Positions 16,783 to 25,167 of a DNA stretch of 47,974 bases are shown here, piece after piece. The position numbers and the translations under genes are program-made. Within the stretch, counting starts at the first letter, position 1. Each line of letters starts with the position of its first letter. This stretch comes from Roseobacter weihaiensis (GTDB lineage: Bacteria; Pseudomonadota; Alphaproteobacteria; Rhodobacterales; Rhodobacteraceae). A model generated the notes under the pieces. It searched no databases. It saw only the letters and a program-made list of their open reading frames with translations, and had not been told where the DNA came from. The stretch spans positions 1 through 47,974 of the forward strand of contig NZ_JACNMO010000033.1 of assembly GCF_020622345.1 (NCBI RefSeq), read 5' to 3'.

Positions 16783-17978
16783 GTGACGGCCCTCATCTTC
16801 ACACCTTGAGACAGGTCGTTCTGCCAGGCACCGACTGCGCGCTCAGCGGCCTGCGAGAGCGTTGTCGCGCGGATGATCGGCATGCCGGAGCGGGCGAGAA
16901 TTTTCTGACCCTCTTCGACATTGGTACCGGCCAGGCGCACGATCACGGGGACTTCCACCTCGACCTCCTTGAGGGCCTGTACGATCCCTTCGGCAACCCA
17001 GTCGCAGCGGTTGATCCCCGCAAAGATGTTCACGAGGATGGCCTGCACATTGCTGTCGGAGAGCACCAGACGGAACGCTTTGGCGACCCGATCCGGCGTG
17101 GCCCCCCCGCCGATGTCGAGGAAATTGGCAGGCTCCCCGCCGGCGAGCTTGATCATGTCCATCGTGGCCATGGCCAGCCCGGCACCATTCACGATACAGC
17201 CGATGTTGCCATCGAGGCCGACGTAATTGAGGCCACGATCAGCGGCGCGCGATTCCCGCGGGTCCTCTTGCGACTTGTCCCGCAATTCGGCCACGTAAGG
17301 GTGACGGAACATCGCGTTGGTGTCGAAGGTCATCTTGGCGTCCAGGGCAAGCAGGCGGTTGTCGCCTGTGATCACCAGTGGATTGATCTCCACCATTGTC
17401 GCATCCAGCTCGGTGAACGCGCGGTAGCAGCCCAGAAGTGTGCGGGCAAATTGCTGGGTCAGGGACGGATCAATACCGAGTTTGAATGCAATCTGGCGGC
17501 ACTGGAATTCCTGCAGGCCCACCGCCGGTTCAACGATTGCGCGCACGATCGAGTCTGGTTTGTCCGCCGAGATGTCTTCGATCTCCATGCCGCCTTCGCC
17601 ACTGGCAACGATCATGACCCGCTGCGAGCTCCGGTCGAGCACGAAGCCCAGATAGATTTCGCGATCAATGGGGACCGCCGCTTCGACGTAGATGCGGTAG
17701 ATGCCTTTGCCTTCCGGTCCGGTCTGATGCGTGACAAGCTTGCGTCCAAAGAGATTTTCGCAGGTCTGCTCGATCTCGCGGTCGCTATGGCAAAGCTTCA
17801 CACCGCCGGCCTTGCCACGCCCCCCGGCATGGACCTGCGCCTTGACGACCCATTTATCGCCTCCCAGTTCGCGGGCGCGGTAGGCCGCCTGTTCCGGGCT
17901 ATAGGCCAGTGCCCCTTCCGGGCTTGCCACGCCGAAGCGGGCAAGCAGTTCTTTGGCCTGATACTCGTGGATATCCAT
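16779..17978 (-). CDS. mtkA: malate--CoA ligase (malate thiokinase) beta subunit
   Basis: This 399-aa protein has an N-terminal ATP-grasp domain ([31 protein letters not shown]) and a C-terminal CoA-ligase domain ([17 protein letters not shown]), as in sucC-type subunits. It supplies nucleotide binding for malyl-CoA synthesis in the serine cycle. It follows sgaA in the operon after 34 bp and its stop overlaps the mtkB start. Conventional sucC has nearly the same length, so the malate assignment relies on the operon. Confidence 0.93.
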   Translation of the reverse strand: MDIHEYQAKELLARFGVASPEGALAYSPEQAAYRARELGGDKWVVKAQVHAGGRGKAGGVKLCHSDREIEQTCENLFGRKLVTHQTGPEGKGIYRIYVEAAVPIDREIYLGFVLDRSSQRVMIVASGEGGMEIEDISADKPDSIVRAIVEPAVGLQEFQCRQIAFKLGIDPSLTQQFARTLLGCYRAFTELDATMVEINPLVITGDNRLLALDAKMTFDTNAMFRHPYVAELRDKSQEDPRESRAADRGLNYVGLDGNIGCIVNGAGLAMATMDMIKLAGGEPANFLDIGGGATPDRVAKAFRLVLSDSNVQAILVNIFAGINRCDWVAEGIVQALKEVEVEVPVIVRLAGTNVEEGQKILARSGMPIIRATTLSQAAERAVGAWQNDLSQGVKMRAVT

Positions 17979-18012
17979 AACGCATCCTCCCAGTAGCGTT
18001 TTGTTTCAGTCC

Positions 18013-19260
18013 TTACTCCGCTGCGATCGACCGGCCGTAGTACTCGTTCAGCGCAGAGGACACCCGGCCATGGTCCACCGTACCGCCAAGGTCCGTGATG
18101 GCATCGCCAAAGCGCCGAACAATGTCCGAAATGGTCTGTTCGTTCAGCAGGTTCAGGATGCCGATGCGGATTTGAACAGGCTCAGACAGGGTCGGCCAGA
18201 TACCAAAGCCCTGCGCGCGGCAGTGCTGCACCAATTCCATCTCCCGGCCCGCCATTGCCTCGGGCAGGTTGAGCACGATCAGGGATGTCATATTGGACGT
18301 CACGGTGCAGCCCATGGCTGTGACCGCTGCTCTGAGTGCTGCTTCATGGAACTGGTAGTCCTTGGCACGCTGCGCCACGGTTTGCTGAAGCGTGATGCGC
18401 AGTGCCTCATGGAAAGCCGCGACCGCATAGGCGCTGTGCGTGCGGTGGTAGGCGCCTTTTTCGACATCCTGACCATCCACGATGCCCCAATGACGTGCTT
18501 CAAGAATTGGATGATGCACAAAGGTGCGGGTGCCGGTTTTCTTCAACATGTCAATGTAGTGGTCGGTAAAAGAGACCGGGGCATAGGTGAGCGGCAGGCA
18601 GCAAATGCCCTTTTGCGGGCAAGATGCCCAGCCGTGTATTCCCGGGTAATCATCGATCCGGAAATCTTCCACACCAAGCGAGGAGACCGCATCCACGAGC
18701 CCCATCGCACCATGTTTCTCGCAGGCATCAGAGAAGCCCTGAATGTCATTGATGCGGCCCGAACCCGTTTCCCAATGCGCCATCGCAGCCCATTTTGGTT
18801 TGTGCGCCGCGAGGGCTTTTTCAACGATTTCGCCGGTGACGGACTGACCATGCGGCACATCGATGATCGTCACGCTGGCGGCCTGCGGGTTCATCGGGTC
18901 GGCAGCCAGTTCTTCGGCGGTTGCTGCCTTCATCCGAACTGTCAGACCATCGATACCGGAGAATGTGCCGTTCACGAACATCACAACGCTGTCGCCGGGC
19001 ATCACCGCGCTGAACATAACGTCCAGACCGCTCCATCCTGTGCCAGCGACGCCGAAGGTGTGAACGTTCTTGGTGCCCATGACGTCGCGCAGCATGTGCT
19101 TGCATTCTTTCATGCCACGCAGGACGTCCTCATGCATGTGATCTGCGAGCCCTGCGCCCGCAAAGCGCGCCAACACCCGGGCATCTGTATTGCCGGGGCC
19201 GGGGCCTGCAGCGATGGTTTCGGGTATTTCAAGTTGCGGAAAGACGGTGACATCGCTCAT
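18013..19260 (-). CDS. sgaA: serine--glyoxylate aminotransferase
   Basis: This 415-aa class V PLP aminotransferase converts serine and glyoxylate to hydroxypyruvate and glycine, linking malyl-CoA cleavage to the glyA reaction. The PLP lysine is Lys217 in SCPQKGICCLP. The N-terminus (AAGPGPGNTDARVL) is typical of the family. AGGAGCG provides the ribosome binding site. It is the first gene of the serine-cycle operon and is divergent from the LuxR-type regulator, from which it is separated by 198 bp containing several TGGGTA repeats. Confidence 0.95.
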   Translation of the reverse strand: MSDVTVFPQLEIPETIAAGPGPGNTDARVLARFAGAGLADHMHEDVLRGMKECKHMLRDVMGTKNVHTFGVAGTGWSGLDVMFSAVMPGDSVVMFVNGTFSGIDGLTVRMKAATAEELAADPMNPQAASVTIIDVPHGQSVTGEIVEKALAAHKPKWAAMAHWETGSGRINDIQGFSDACEKHGAMGLVDAVSSLGVEDFRIDDYPGIHGWASCPQKGICCLPLTYAPVSFTDHYIDMLKKTGTRTFVHHPILEARHWGIVDGQDVEKGAYHRTHSAYAVAAFHEALRITLQQTVAQRAKDYQFHEAALRAAVTAMGCTVTSNMTSLIVLNLPEAMAGREMELVQHCRAQGFGIWPTLSEPVQIRIGILNLLNEQTISDIVRRFGDAITDLGGTVDHGRVSSALNEYYGRSIAAE

Positions 19261-19351
19261 GGTACGCTCCTGTCGTGGGCTAAACTGAATTCCAGTGATG
19301 CATTAACAGTTACTGAACTCGACAAATGGGACAACGCCCGTTAGACCTGCC

Positions 19352-19438
19352 TTTGGGTATCTATTTAGGCGGTGTTTTACCTACCCAAATTGGTAAGTAT
19401 CCGGCGGCATACCAGATCTAAGCCCACCCGTGTGGGTA
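19352..19438. promoter_or_regulatory. TGGGTA repeats between sgaA and the LuxR-type regulator
   Basis: TTTGGGTA at 19352-19359 faces its exact complement TACCCAAA at 19382-19389 across 22 bp. A third TGGGTA lies at 19433-19438, inside the imperfect palindrome of CCCACCCGTGTGGG. A fourth, inverted, lies upstream of malyl-CoA lyase at 20106-20111. They may be binding sites for the neighbouring response regulator, controlling both divergent transcripts. Confidence 0.45.
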
Positions 19439-19458
19439 GTTTATCGGAATTAGCAGAT

Positions 19459-20094
19459 ATGAATCAAGCTTTTAGCCAACCTATCGAGATCATGCTGGCC
19501 GACAGCAATCCGCTGGTTCTGTCAGCGATGTCGGAAGTTTTCGAACGGGATGAGCGATTCTCGCTTGTGGCGACTGCTGCGACAGCAGAGGCGTTCCTGG
19601 GAACAGTCATGCGTGTTCCTGTCACCGTCGGTGTGATTGACTGGAACCTGCCCGTCATCGGAGGGGCAAAGCTGATCGAGGTTCTGCGGGAACAGGAAAA
19701 CGCCCCCAAAATTGCCGTTTATGCCGAGGGTTCGGGTGATTTGCCGCGCATGGCCATGACGGCCGGGGCGGCAGCATTTGTGCCACGCTCCGCCCAGGTT
19801 CACACTTTGCTGGAAACCTGCATGGACGTGGCCAAAGGCAAAATGGTTTTCCCCTTCCTTGACGTCCGCGATTTGCAGCAAGACCCGATCCATCAGCTCA
19901 GTCGCAAGGAACGCGCGATGCTGGAGGCCTTGTCAAAAGGGCTGACCAACCGGGAACTCTCCAGCGAACTTGGGATTTCAACCAACACGGTGAAGTTCCA
20001 CTTGTCGAACCTTTATGGCAAGCTCAGCGTCAAGAATCGGGCGCAGGCCATCGCCTTTTACTATTCCTCCAGGTTGCGCCCCGACGCGGAATAG
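19459..20094 (+). CDS. LuxR-family response regulator, probable serine-cycle regulator
   Basis: This 211-aa protein has an N-terminal receiver domain and a C-terminal LuxR helix-turn-helix (LSRKERAMLEALSKGLTNRELSSELGIS, then TNTVKFHLSNLYGKL). Asp61 (VIDWNLP) is the likely phosphorylation site. The rest of the receiver is unusual: only one Asp in the early acidic pair (LADSNP) and Arg instead of the conserved Lys (VPRSA), so classical phosphotransfer may be weak. The start at 19459 begins the receiver domain; no strong ribosome binding site is visible. It lies between the serine-cycle operon and malyl-CoA lyase, which it probably regulates. No partner kinase is adjacent. Confidence 0.85.
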   Translation: MNQAFSQPIEIMLADSNPLVLSAMSEVFERDERFSLVATAATAEAFLGTVMRVPVTVGVIDWNLPVIGGAKLIEVLREQENAPKIAVYAEGSGDLPRMAMTAGAAAFVPRSAQVHTLLETCMDVAKGKMVFPFLDVRDLQQDPIHQLSRKERAMLEALSKGLTNRELSSELGISTNTVKFHLSNLYGKLSVKNRAQAIAFYYSSRLRPDAE

Positions 20095-20129
20095 CCTGCG
20101 CGGTATACCCAGATAGACCAAAGTTGTGC

Positions 20130-20160
20130 TTGACATTTTTAGTCGCCGAAACCGTTTCTA
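20130..20160 (+). promoter_or_regulatory. possible sigma-70 promoter of malyl-CoA lyase
   Basis: A perfect -35 box TTGACA lies at 20130-20135. The downstream -10 region (TTTCTA or TCTATG, spacing 19-21) is poor, as expected for an activator-dependent promoter. The inverted TGGGTA site at 20106-20111 lies 18 bp upstream of the -35 box. Confidence 0.35.
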
Positions 20161-20195
20161 TGGTAACTTTATTACGTTCTGAAAGGATCTGCGAC

Positions 20196-21173
20196 ATGTC
20201 ATTTTACGCTGCCGAACAGGCCCCGGGCCGCCTGAACCGCTCCGAACTCGCCGTGCCGGGAAGTCAGCCGGATATGTTTGAAAAAGCGGCGAAATCCGAT
20301 GTCGATGTGATCTTTCTCGATCTTGAAGACGCCGTCGCACCAGATGAAAAGGAGCAGGCCCGCAAGAACATCATCAAGGCGCTCAACGAGGTGGATTGGG
20401 GCAAGAAATCGATGTCGGTGCGCATCAATGGCCTTGATACGCACTACATGTACCGCGACGTGGTGGATGTCGTGGAACAGGCGGGCGAGCGCCTTGATCT
20501 TATCATGGTTCCCAAGGTCGGCACGGCGTCGGATGTCTACGCCGTCGACATGATGGTGACCCAGATCGAAGACGCCAAGAGCTACAAGAAGCGTATTGGT
20601 TTTGAACATATTATCGAAACCGCGCTCGGCATGCAGAATGTCAGTGAGATCGCGGCTGCCTCCAAGCGCAACGAGAGCCTGCATTTCGGCGTGGCCGACT
20701 ACGCGGCGTCAACGCGGGCGCGCACCACAATCATCGGCGGTGTGAACAAGGATTACGCCGTTCTGACCGACCCGGATGAGAACGGTCAGCGCGAAAATCA
20801 TTGGGGGGATATGTGGCATTATGCTCTGGCGAGGATGGTCGTGGCCGCGCGTGCCAACGGGTTGCGGCCCATTGACGGTCCTTTCGGCGATTTCAAGGAT
20901 CCCGACGGCTACAAGGCTGCGGCCTACAGAGCCGCCGTTCTGGGCTGTGAAGGGAAGTGGGCCATCCACCCCAGCCAGATCGCACTGGCAAATGAGGTGA
21001 TGAGCCCGTCCGACGCAGAGATTACCAAGGCGCAGCGTATTCTTGAGGCAATGAAACAGGCCGAAGCGGACGGCAAGGGAGCTGTCAGCCTGGATGGTCG
21101 CCTGATCGACTATGCCTCCATACGACAGGCCGAGGTCCTTGTGGAGAAGGCGCAGCAAATTGCTGGCGGATGA
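20196..21173 (+). CDS. mclA: malyl-CoA / beta-methylmalyl-CoA lyase
   Basis: This 325-aa CitE-type CoA-ester lyase splits malyl-CoA into acetyl-CoA and glyoxylate in the serine cycle. In Rhodobacteraceae the same enzyme (Mcl1) also acts on beta-methylmalyl-CoA in the ethylmalonyl-CoA pathway. FLDLEDAV (residues 40-47) and FEHIIETALG carry the metal-binding acidic residues. The start at 20196 is chosen because GAAAGGA lies 8 bp upstream and homologues begin there; the open frame runs 24 codons further. It is transcribed with or just after the LuxR-type regulator and converges on pqqE. Confidence 0.94.
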   Translation: MSFYAAEQAPGRLNRSELAVPGSQPDMFEKAAKSDVDVIFLDLEDAVAPDEKEQARKNIIKALNEVDWGKKSMSVRINGLDTHYMYRDVVDVVEQAGERLDLIMVPKVGTASDVYAVDMMVTQIEDAKSYKKRIGFEHIIETALGMQNVSEIAAASKRNESLHFGVADYAASTRARTTIIGGVNKDYAVLTDPDENGQRENHWGDMWHYALARMVVAARANGLRPIDGPFGDFKDPDGYKAAAYRAAVLGCEGKWAIHPSQIALANEVMSPSDAEITKAQRILEAMKQAEADGKGAVSLDGRLIDYASIRQAEVLVEKAQQIAGG

Positions 21174-21215
21174 TCCGCATGCCTGCATGGCGCGGGTATC
21201 TTTGCCTGCAAAGGT

Positions 21216-22322
21216 CTATTGCGCAGGCTCTGCCGCTTTGCCGGGCATCGTGCGATAGATGAGAACGGCGTCGTCTTGTGATGCATGCGCGTCCGCCTGT
21301 GCCTGCAACGCACCATGGTGGGGGGATTTGATGCAGACAGGGTCCGTGGCCGACGCGTCGCCAACGATGGCCATCGCCTGACAGCGGCAGCCGCCAAAGT
21401 CGATGGTCTTGCGGTCGCAGCTTTTGCAGGGTTCTGCCATCCACTCTGTGCCGCGATAGGCGTTGAAGGCGGCCCCGGCATACCAGATGTCGCTGAGGGA
21501 TGTCTCTTGCACGCGGTCAAAGGTGAGGTGCGGAATGGACTGGGCCGCGTGGCAGGGCAGGACCGTGCCATCGGGGATGACATTGAGGCCGGAAGTCCCC
21601 CAGCCGCCCATGCAGCGCTTGGGATAATCCTCATGGTAGTCCGCCGGCACGTAGTCGATGACCAGCGTCCCCTTGAGGCGGCGGCGGGCTTCCGTGACGA
21701 TCCGCGTGGCTTCTTTGGCCTGCTCGCGGGTGGGCATCAGCGCATCGCGGTTTTTGAGTGCCCAGCCATGGAATTGCACAGTGGCAACCTCTATCCGGCG
21801 CGCGCCCATCTCCTGCGCCATCTCCAAAGCGCGGGGAAGCTGGTGCAGATTGCGCCGGTGCAGGACCGCGTTGAGCGTGAGGGGAAAGCCGATCTTGCCG
21901 ATCCACCCGGCCACCTGCATCTTGCGTTTGAACCCGCCATTATAGCCGCCGATCTCATCGGCCATTTCGGGGTTGGTGCCCTGCAGCGACAACTGCACAT
22001 GGTCAAGACCGGCCGCGTCCAGTTCTGCGAGGCGTTTCTCGGTCAGCCCGATGCCGGAGGTGATGAGGTTGGTATAGAGCCCGGCTTCGCGCGCCGCGGC
22101 GACAAGGTCCACCAGATCGCGGCGCGATGCAGGTTCGCCCCCCGACAGATGCAGTTGCAGCACGCCCAGATCGGCGGCTTCGCGAAAGACACGCGCCCAT
22201 GTGTCGGTGTCCAGTTCAGCGTCCTGCCGCGACAGTTCCACCGGATTGGAGCAATAGGGGCAGGACAGCGGACATCGGTGCGTGAGCTCCGCCAGCATGG
22301 CGATGGGGGGTGGGGGTTTCAT
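21216..22322 (-). CDS. pqqE: PqqA peptide cyclase (radical SAM)
   Basis: This 368-aa radical SAM/SPASM enzyme forms the carbon-carbon bond between the Glu and Tyr side chains of PqqA, the first step of PQQ synthesis. The radical SAM cluster motif is Cys17, Cys21 and Cys24. C-terminal cysteines (CKSCDRKTIDFGGCRC) bind auxiliary iron-sulfur clusters. It is the last gene of the pqqABCDE operon and overlaps the pqqD stop by 4 bp (ATGA). Confidence 0.96.
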   Translation of the reverse strand: MKPPPPIAMLAELTHRCPLSCPYCSNPVELSRQDAELDTDTWARVFREAADLGVLQLHLSGGEPASRRDLVDLVAAAREAGLYTNLITSGIGLTEKRLAELDAAGLDHVQLSLQGTNPEMADEIGGYNGGFKRKMQVAGWIGKIGFPLTLNAVLHRRNLHQLPRALEMAQEMGARRIEVATVQFHGWALKNRDALMPTREQAKEATRIVTEARRRLKGTLVIDYVPADYHEDYPKRCMGGWGTSGLNVIPDGTVLPCHAAQSIPHLTFDRVQETSLSDIWYAGAAFNAYRGTEWMAEPCKSCDRKTIDFGGCRCQAMAIVGDASATDPVCIKSPHHGALQAQADAHASQDDAVLIYRTMPGKAAEPAQ

Positions 22323-22594
22323 GCAGTCACGTCCAGAAACCGACGGTCACGCAGCGCGTCGAGGAACCCGGCACTGTCGTTCACGATCTGCTCGATGGGT
22401 GCGTTGTAGCGTTCCGCCAGCGCGCGGGTGATCTCGCCGAAACTGCGCGCGCCATCGACTTCCGTCAGGATCGCATGGCCGACCGGGTCCAGCGTGACCG
22501 CCCGTTCCGGGGCGAGCAACACCCAGGCGTCGCGGACTTTGTCATGGTGCAGACGCACACCACGGGGCAGGGCGGGAATGTCAGTTGTCTCCAT
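22319..22594 (-). CDS. pqqD: PQQ biosynthesis peptide chaperone
   Basis: This 91-aa protein binds PqqA and presents it to PqqE. The sequence (LPRGVRLHHDKVRDAWVLLAPERA) is typical of PqqD, with the winged-helix peptide-binding (RRE) fold. It begins 1 bp after the pqqC stop and its stop overlaps pqqE. Confidence 0.95.
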   Translation of the reverse strand: METTDIPALPRGVRLHHDKVRDAWVLLAPERAVTLDPVGHAILTEVDGARSFGEITRALAERYNAPIEQIVNDSAGFLDALRDRRFLDVTA

Positions 22595-22595
22595 C

Positions 22596-23345
22596 TCAGG
22601 ACGCCTTTCTCAGTAACAGACCTTCATCCGGCACCCAGGCCCCCGGCGGGATGCGACCGGGTTCCACGTAAGCACCCCAGAGCGCATCGAGTTGCGACCA
22701 GAGCACATCGGTCTTGAACATCAGCGCCTGCGCGGCGGCCTCCTGTTTCTCGGCGCTGTCCGCGTGATCGAGGACCCAGGCCAGCCCAAAGGCCACATCC
22801 TTGGGGGCTTCCTTCAGGCGGTTTTTGAAGTAGCTGAGCGAGCTGTCATCGGCGAAGTCGTAGTTCTTGAGCAGGCCCTGAATGCGGTTTGCGTGGATTT
22901 TCGGTGCAAAAAGCTCGGTCAGGGAGGCCGCGACGGCTTCAAGCAGTGTCTTTTCCCGCACAAAGCGGACGTAGGCATCCACCGCAAATCTGGTGGCCGG
23001 CAGCACGCCCCGGCAGGAAGCGACATAGTCCGGGTCGAGGCCTACCGCTTGCGCCAGACGCAGCCAGCGGCGGATGCCACCTTCGTTTGCATCGGTGCCG
23101 TCGTGGTCCTCGATGCGCGAGCGCCACGCGCGTCGCAGGTCCGGGTCTTCGACGCGGGACATGAAGGCGGCGTCCTTCATCGGGATCGAATGCTGGTAGT
23201 AATAGCGATTGACCACCCAGGCGCGCACCTGATTGGGGCTGCACTGACCGCCGTGCAGCATGTCGTGAAAAGGATGCAGGTCATGGTATCTTTCGGCCCC
23301 GATCTGGCGGAGGCGGGCTTCAAAATCGTCGCGGCTCTGGGTCAT
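22596..23345 (-). CDS. pqqC: pyrroloquinoline-quinone synthase
   Basis: This 249-aa cofactor-less oxidase of the TENA/haem-oxygenase fold catalyses the final oxidation and ring closure of PQQ. Typical segments are HPFHDMLHGGQCSPNQVRAW and NRYYYQHSIPMKDAAF. It directly abuts pqqB. Confidence 0.96.
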   Translation of the reverse strand: MTQSRDDFEARLRQIGAERYHDLHPFHDMLHGGQCSPNQVRAWVVNRYYYQHSIPMKDAAFMSRVEDPDLRRAWRSRIEDHDGTDANEGGIRRWLRLAQAVGLDPDYVASCRGVLPATRFAVDAYVRFVREKTLLEAVAASLTELFAPKIHANRIQGLLKNYDFADDSSLSYFKNRLKEAPKDVAFGLAWVLDHADSAEKQEAAAQALMFKTDVLWSQLDALWGAYVEPGRIPPGAWVPDEGLLLRKAS

Positions 23346-24239
23346 TTAGGTGATCTCCATTCCGTCCTGTCCAATGGTCCATCCCGCCGCTTCGGCTTGC
23401 GCCTTCTCAGCGGATGTGGGGCGGAGCACCGGGTTGGTGTTGTTCATATGCACATAGACCTTGCGCCCGATGTCCATCCCTTCGAAAGCGGCAAGCGATC
23501 CGTCCGCCCCGCTCATTGACATGTGCCCCATGCGTTTCCCGGTCTTCTGGCTCAACCCCGCAAGGACCATTTCGTCATCCTGCCACAGGGTACCGTCGAA
23601 AAACAGCAGGTCTGCTCCCGCCAGCCGCGCCCGCAAGTCATCGTTCAGCAGCGCGCAGCCGGGGATGTAGAAGGCAGTCTTCGTGTCGGTCTCAAGTTTT
23701 ACGCCGACGGTCTGATCGCCGATCAGATCGGTCTGCACCACCGCGCCCTCCATGTAGAGCGGCACCTTGCCCGGGACCGGAAACAGACTGGCAGTCAGAC
23801 CGGGGCAGAGCGTAAAAGGTGTCTCCAGTGCAATGGTTTCGCGGATCACAACGGCGCTGTTCAGGGCGTCGAAAATCGGATTTTGCGCCAGAACCTCGTG
23901 GATGCCCGCCGTTGCAAACAGTGTGAAGGGCTGCATCTCACGCAGCGTAAGAAGCCCGGCGACGTGATCGATATCACCATTGGTCACCAGAACGGATCGC
24001 ACTGGCAGGTCGCGCAGGCCCGTCGGATGCAACGGTGCGGCATGGATCATTTGCTGTCTGATATCGGGCGAGGCATTCAGGATCGCCCACTTCGCGCCAT
24101 CAGCGGTCACGGCAAGCGACGACTGGCTCTGGCACGGTATATTGCCGTTGCGGGCGAGCTTACAGTTGTCGCATCCGCAATTCCATTGTGGCAGCCCCCC
24201 ACCGGCGGCCGCCCCAAGAATATGCGCGCGGAACGTCAC
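23346..24239 (-). CDS. pqqB: PQQ biosynthesis protein, metallo-beta-lactamase fold
   Basis: This 297-aa protein starts at GTG 24239 behind GGGAGG. It has the CxCxxC zinc motif at Cys21, Cys23 and Cys26 and the metallo-hydrolase motif NGDIDHVAGLL. PqqB is thought to hydroxylate the Tyr-derived part of the processed PqqA peptide. It lies 24 bp after pqqA. Confidence 0.95.
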   Translation of the reverse strand: MTFRAHILGAAAGGGLPQWNCGCDNCKLARNGNIPCQSQSSLAVTADGAKWAILNASPDIRQQMIHAAPLHPTGLRDLPVRSVLVTNGDIDHVAGLLTLREMQPFTLFATAGIHEVLAQNPIFDALNSAVVIRETIALETPFTLCPGLTASLFPVPGKVPLYMEGAVVQTDLIGDQTVGVKLETDTKTAFYIPGCALLNDDLRARLAGADLLFFDGTLWQDDEMVLAGLSQKTGKRMGHMSMSGADGSLAAFEGMDIGRKVYVHMNNTNPVLRPTSAEKAQAEAAGWTIGQDGMEIT

Positions 24240-24263
24240 TGTGACCTCCCGCGCGGCCCGTCA

Positions 24264-24371
24264 TCAGAACAGATCGTCGCGGTCTTCGTTACGATCCTCG
24301 TTCTCTGGTCCGTACATGTTGATTTCCATGCCGCACTCAATTTCGCGGATGATTGGTTTTGTCCAAGCCAT
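24264..24371 (-). CDS. pqqA: PQQ precursor peptide
   Basis: This is a 35-codon gene reading MAWTKPIIREIECGMEINMY and ending RDDLF. The residues that become PQQ are Glu16 and Tyr20, spaced as in all PqqA peptides. A strong GGAGGAG ribosome binding site lies 6 bp upstream. It is the first gene of pqqABCDE. The acidic, Arg-rich tail (ENEDRNEDRDD) is somewhat longer than in the shortest PqqA peptides. The promoter region upstream contains two inverted repeats. Confidence 0.97.
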   Translation of the reverse strand: MAWTKPIIREIECGMEINMYGPENEDRNEDRDDLF

Positions 24372-24414
24372 ATGCATCTCCTCCAATAAAACATCTGGGA
24401 TTACCTATTTATCG

Positions 24415-24456
24415 TGGCAGAGCTTGCCAAGATGAGCGACTCTTAATTTATAAGAG
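24415..24456. promoter_or_regulatory. two inverted repeats upstream of pqqA
   Basis: TGGCA-N5-TGCCA lies at 24415-24429 and CTCTTA-N5-TAAGAG at 24440-24456, both within 85 bp upstream of pqqA. The second shares the core TCTTA-N5-TAAGA with the site at 8124-8142. The spacing suggests operator sites for control of PQQ synthesis together with the lut-like and DUF3280 genes. Confidence 0.5.
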
Positions 24457-24477
24457 ATGATAAGACTTTGGTCGGTG

Positions 24478-25158
24478 TCAGCCGTCTTCGAGCAGCGGCA
24501 TTTGGCCTGTCAGACAGAAACCCCGATTACGTATCGTCTTGATTTCCATTCCGAAATCGGCTGAGGAGAGTTTCTTGCGGAGATATCCGATGTAGACATC
24601 GACCACATTTTCGTTACCCGACCCGTCGCTGGCCCAGAGGGCATCAAAAATGTCCGCCCGCGCGACCGGGGCCTGCGCCTTGCCGGCAAGAAGCGTCAAA
24701 ACATCGAACTCCCGCTCCGTCAGGGTCACGGTGGCGTCCCCCCCTTGCAGGGTGCGACTGTGCCGTGACAGGCGTGCAGGACCGGGGCGCGTGGCGCTCA
24801 CGCGGTGTTCCTGCACCCGCAAACGCGCGACCAGCTCATCGAAGTTGAAGGGCTTGACCACATAGTCATCCGCGCCCGCCTCGAGCCCCGCGGCCCGGTG
24901 TTCCACTTCCGACAGCGCCGACAGCATCAGGATCGGGATGCTGACACCTTTGCCACGGGCGGCGCGCACCAGATCGATGCCACTGTCCGCCCCCAGCATG
25001 ACATCCACAATGGCGCCGGCGTGGGTACCGCTTTGCAGCCGGTCCAGCGCCCGGTCGGCGCGGTTCTGCGTCTCTGTTTCATAGCCGTGCAGTTGCAGCC
25101 CCCGCGCCAGAGCGGAGGTAATTTCCGGGTCGTCGTCAATGATGAGGAGCTTGCTCAT
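24478..25158 (-). CDS. OmpR-family response regulator
   Basis: This 226-aa protein has a receiver domain (acidic pair DDD at residues 8-10, phospho-acceptor Asp52, Lys102 region VVKPF) and a C-terminal winged-helix DNA-binding domain (LTEREFDVLTLL, NVVDVYIGYLRKKL). Its partner kinase is encoded 9 bp upstream. It lies just upstream of pqqA in the same orientation, so control of PQQ synthesis or methanol oxidation is a reasonable inference. Confidence 0.9.
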   Translation of the reverse strand: MSKLLIIDDDPEITSALARGLQLHGYETETQNRADRALDRLQSGTHAGAIVDVMLGADSGIDLVRAARGKGVSIPILMLSALSEVEHRAAGLEAGADDYVVKPFNFDELVARLRVQEHRVSATRPGPARLSRHSRTLQGGDATVTLTEREFDVLTLLAGKAQAPVARADIFDALWASDGSGNENVVDVYIGYLRKKLSSADFGMEIKTIRNRGFCLTGQMPLLEDG

Positions 25159-25167
25159 GGGATCAGA

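Noticed and set aside
16755-17996. Long open frame (413 codons) antisense to mtkA
   Set aside because: The opposite strand encodes a clear malate thiokinase subunit with operon overlaps; the antisense protein shows no domain.
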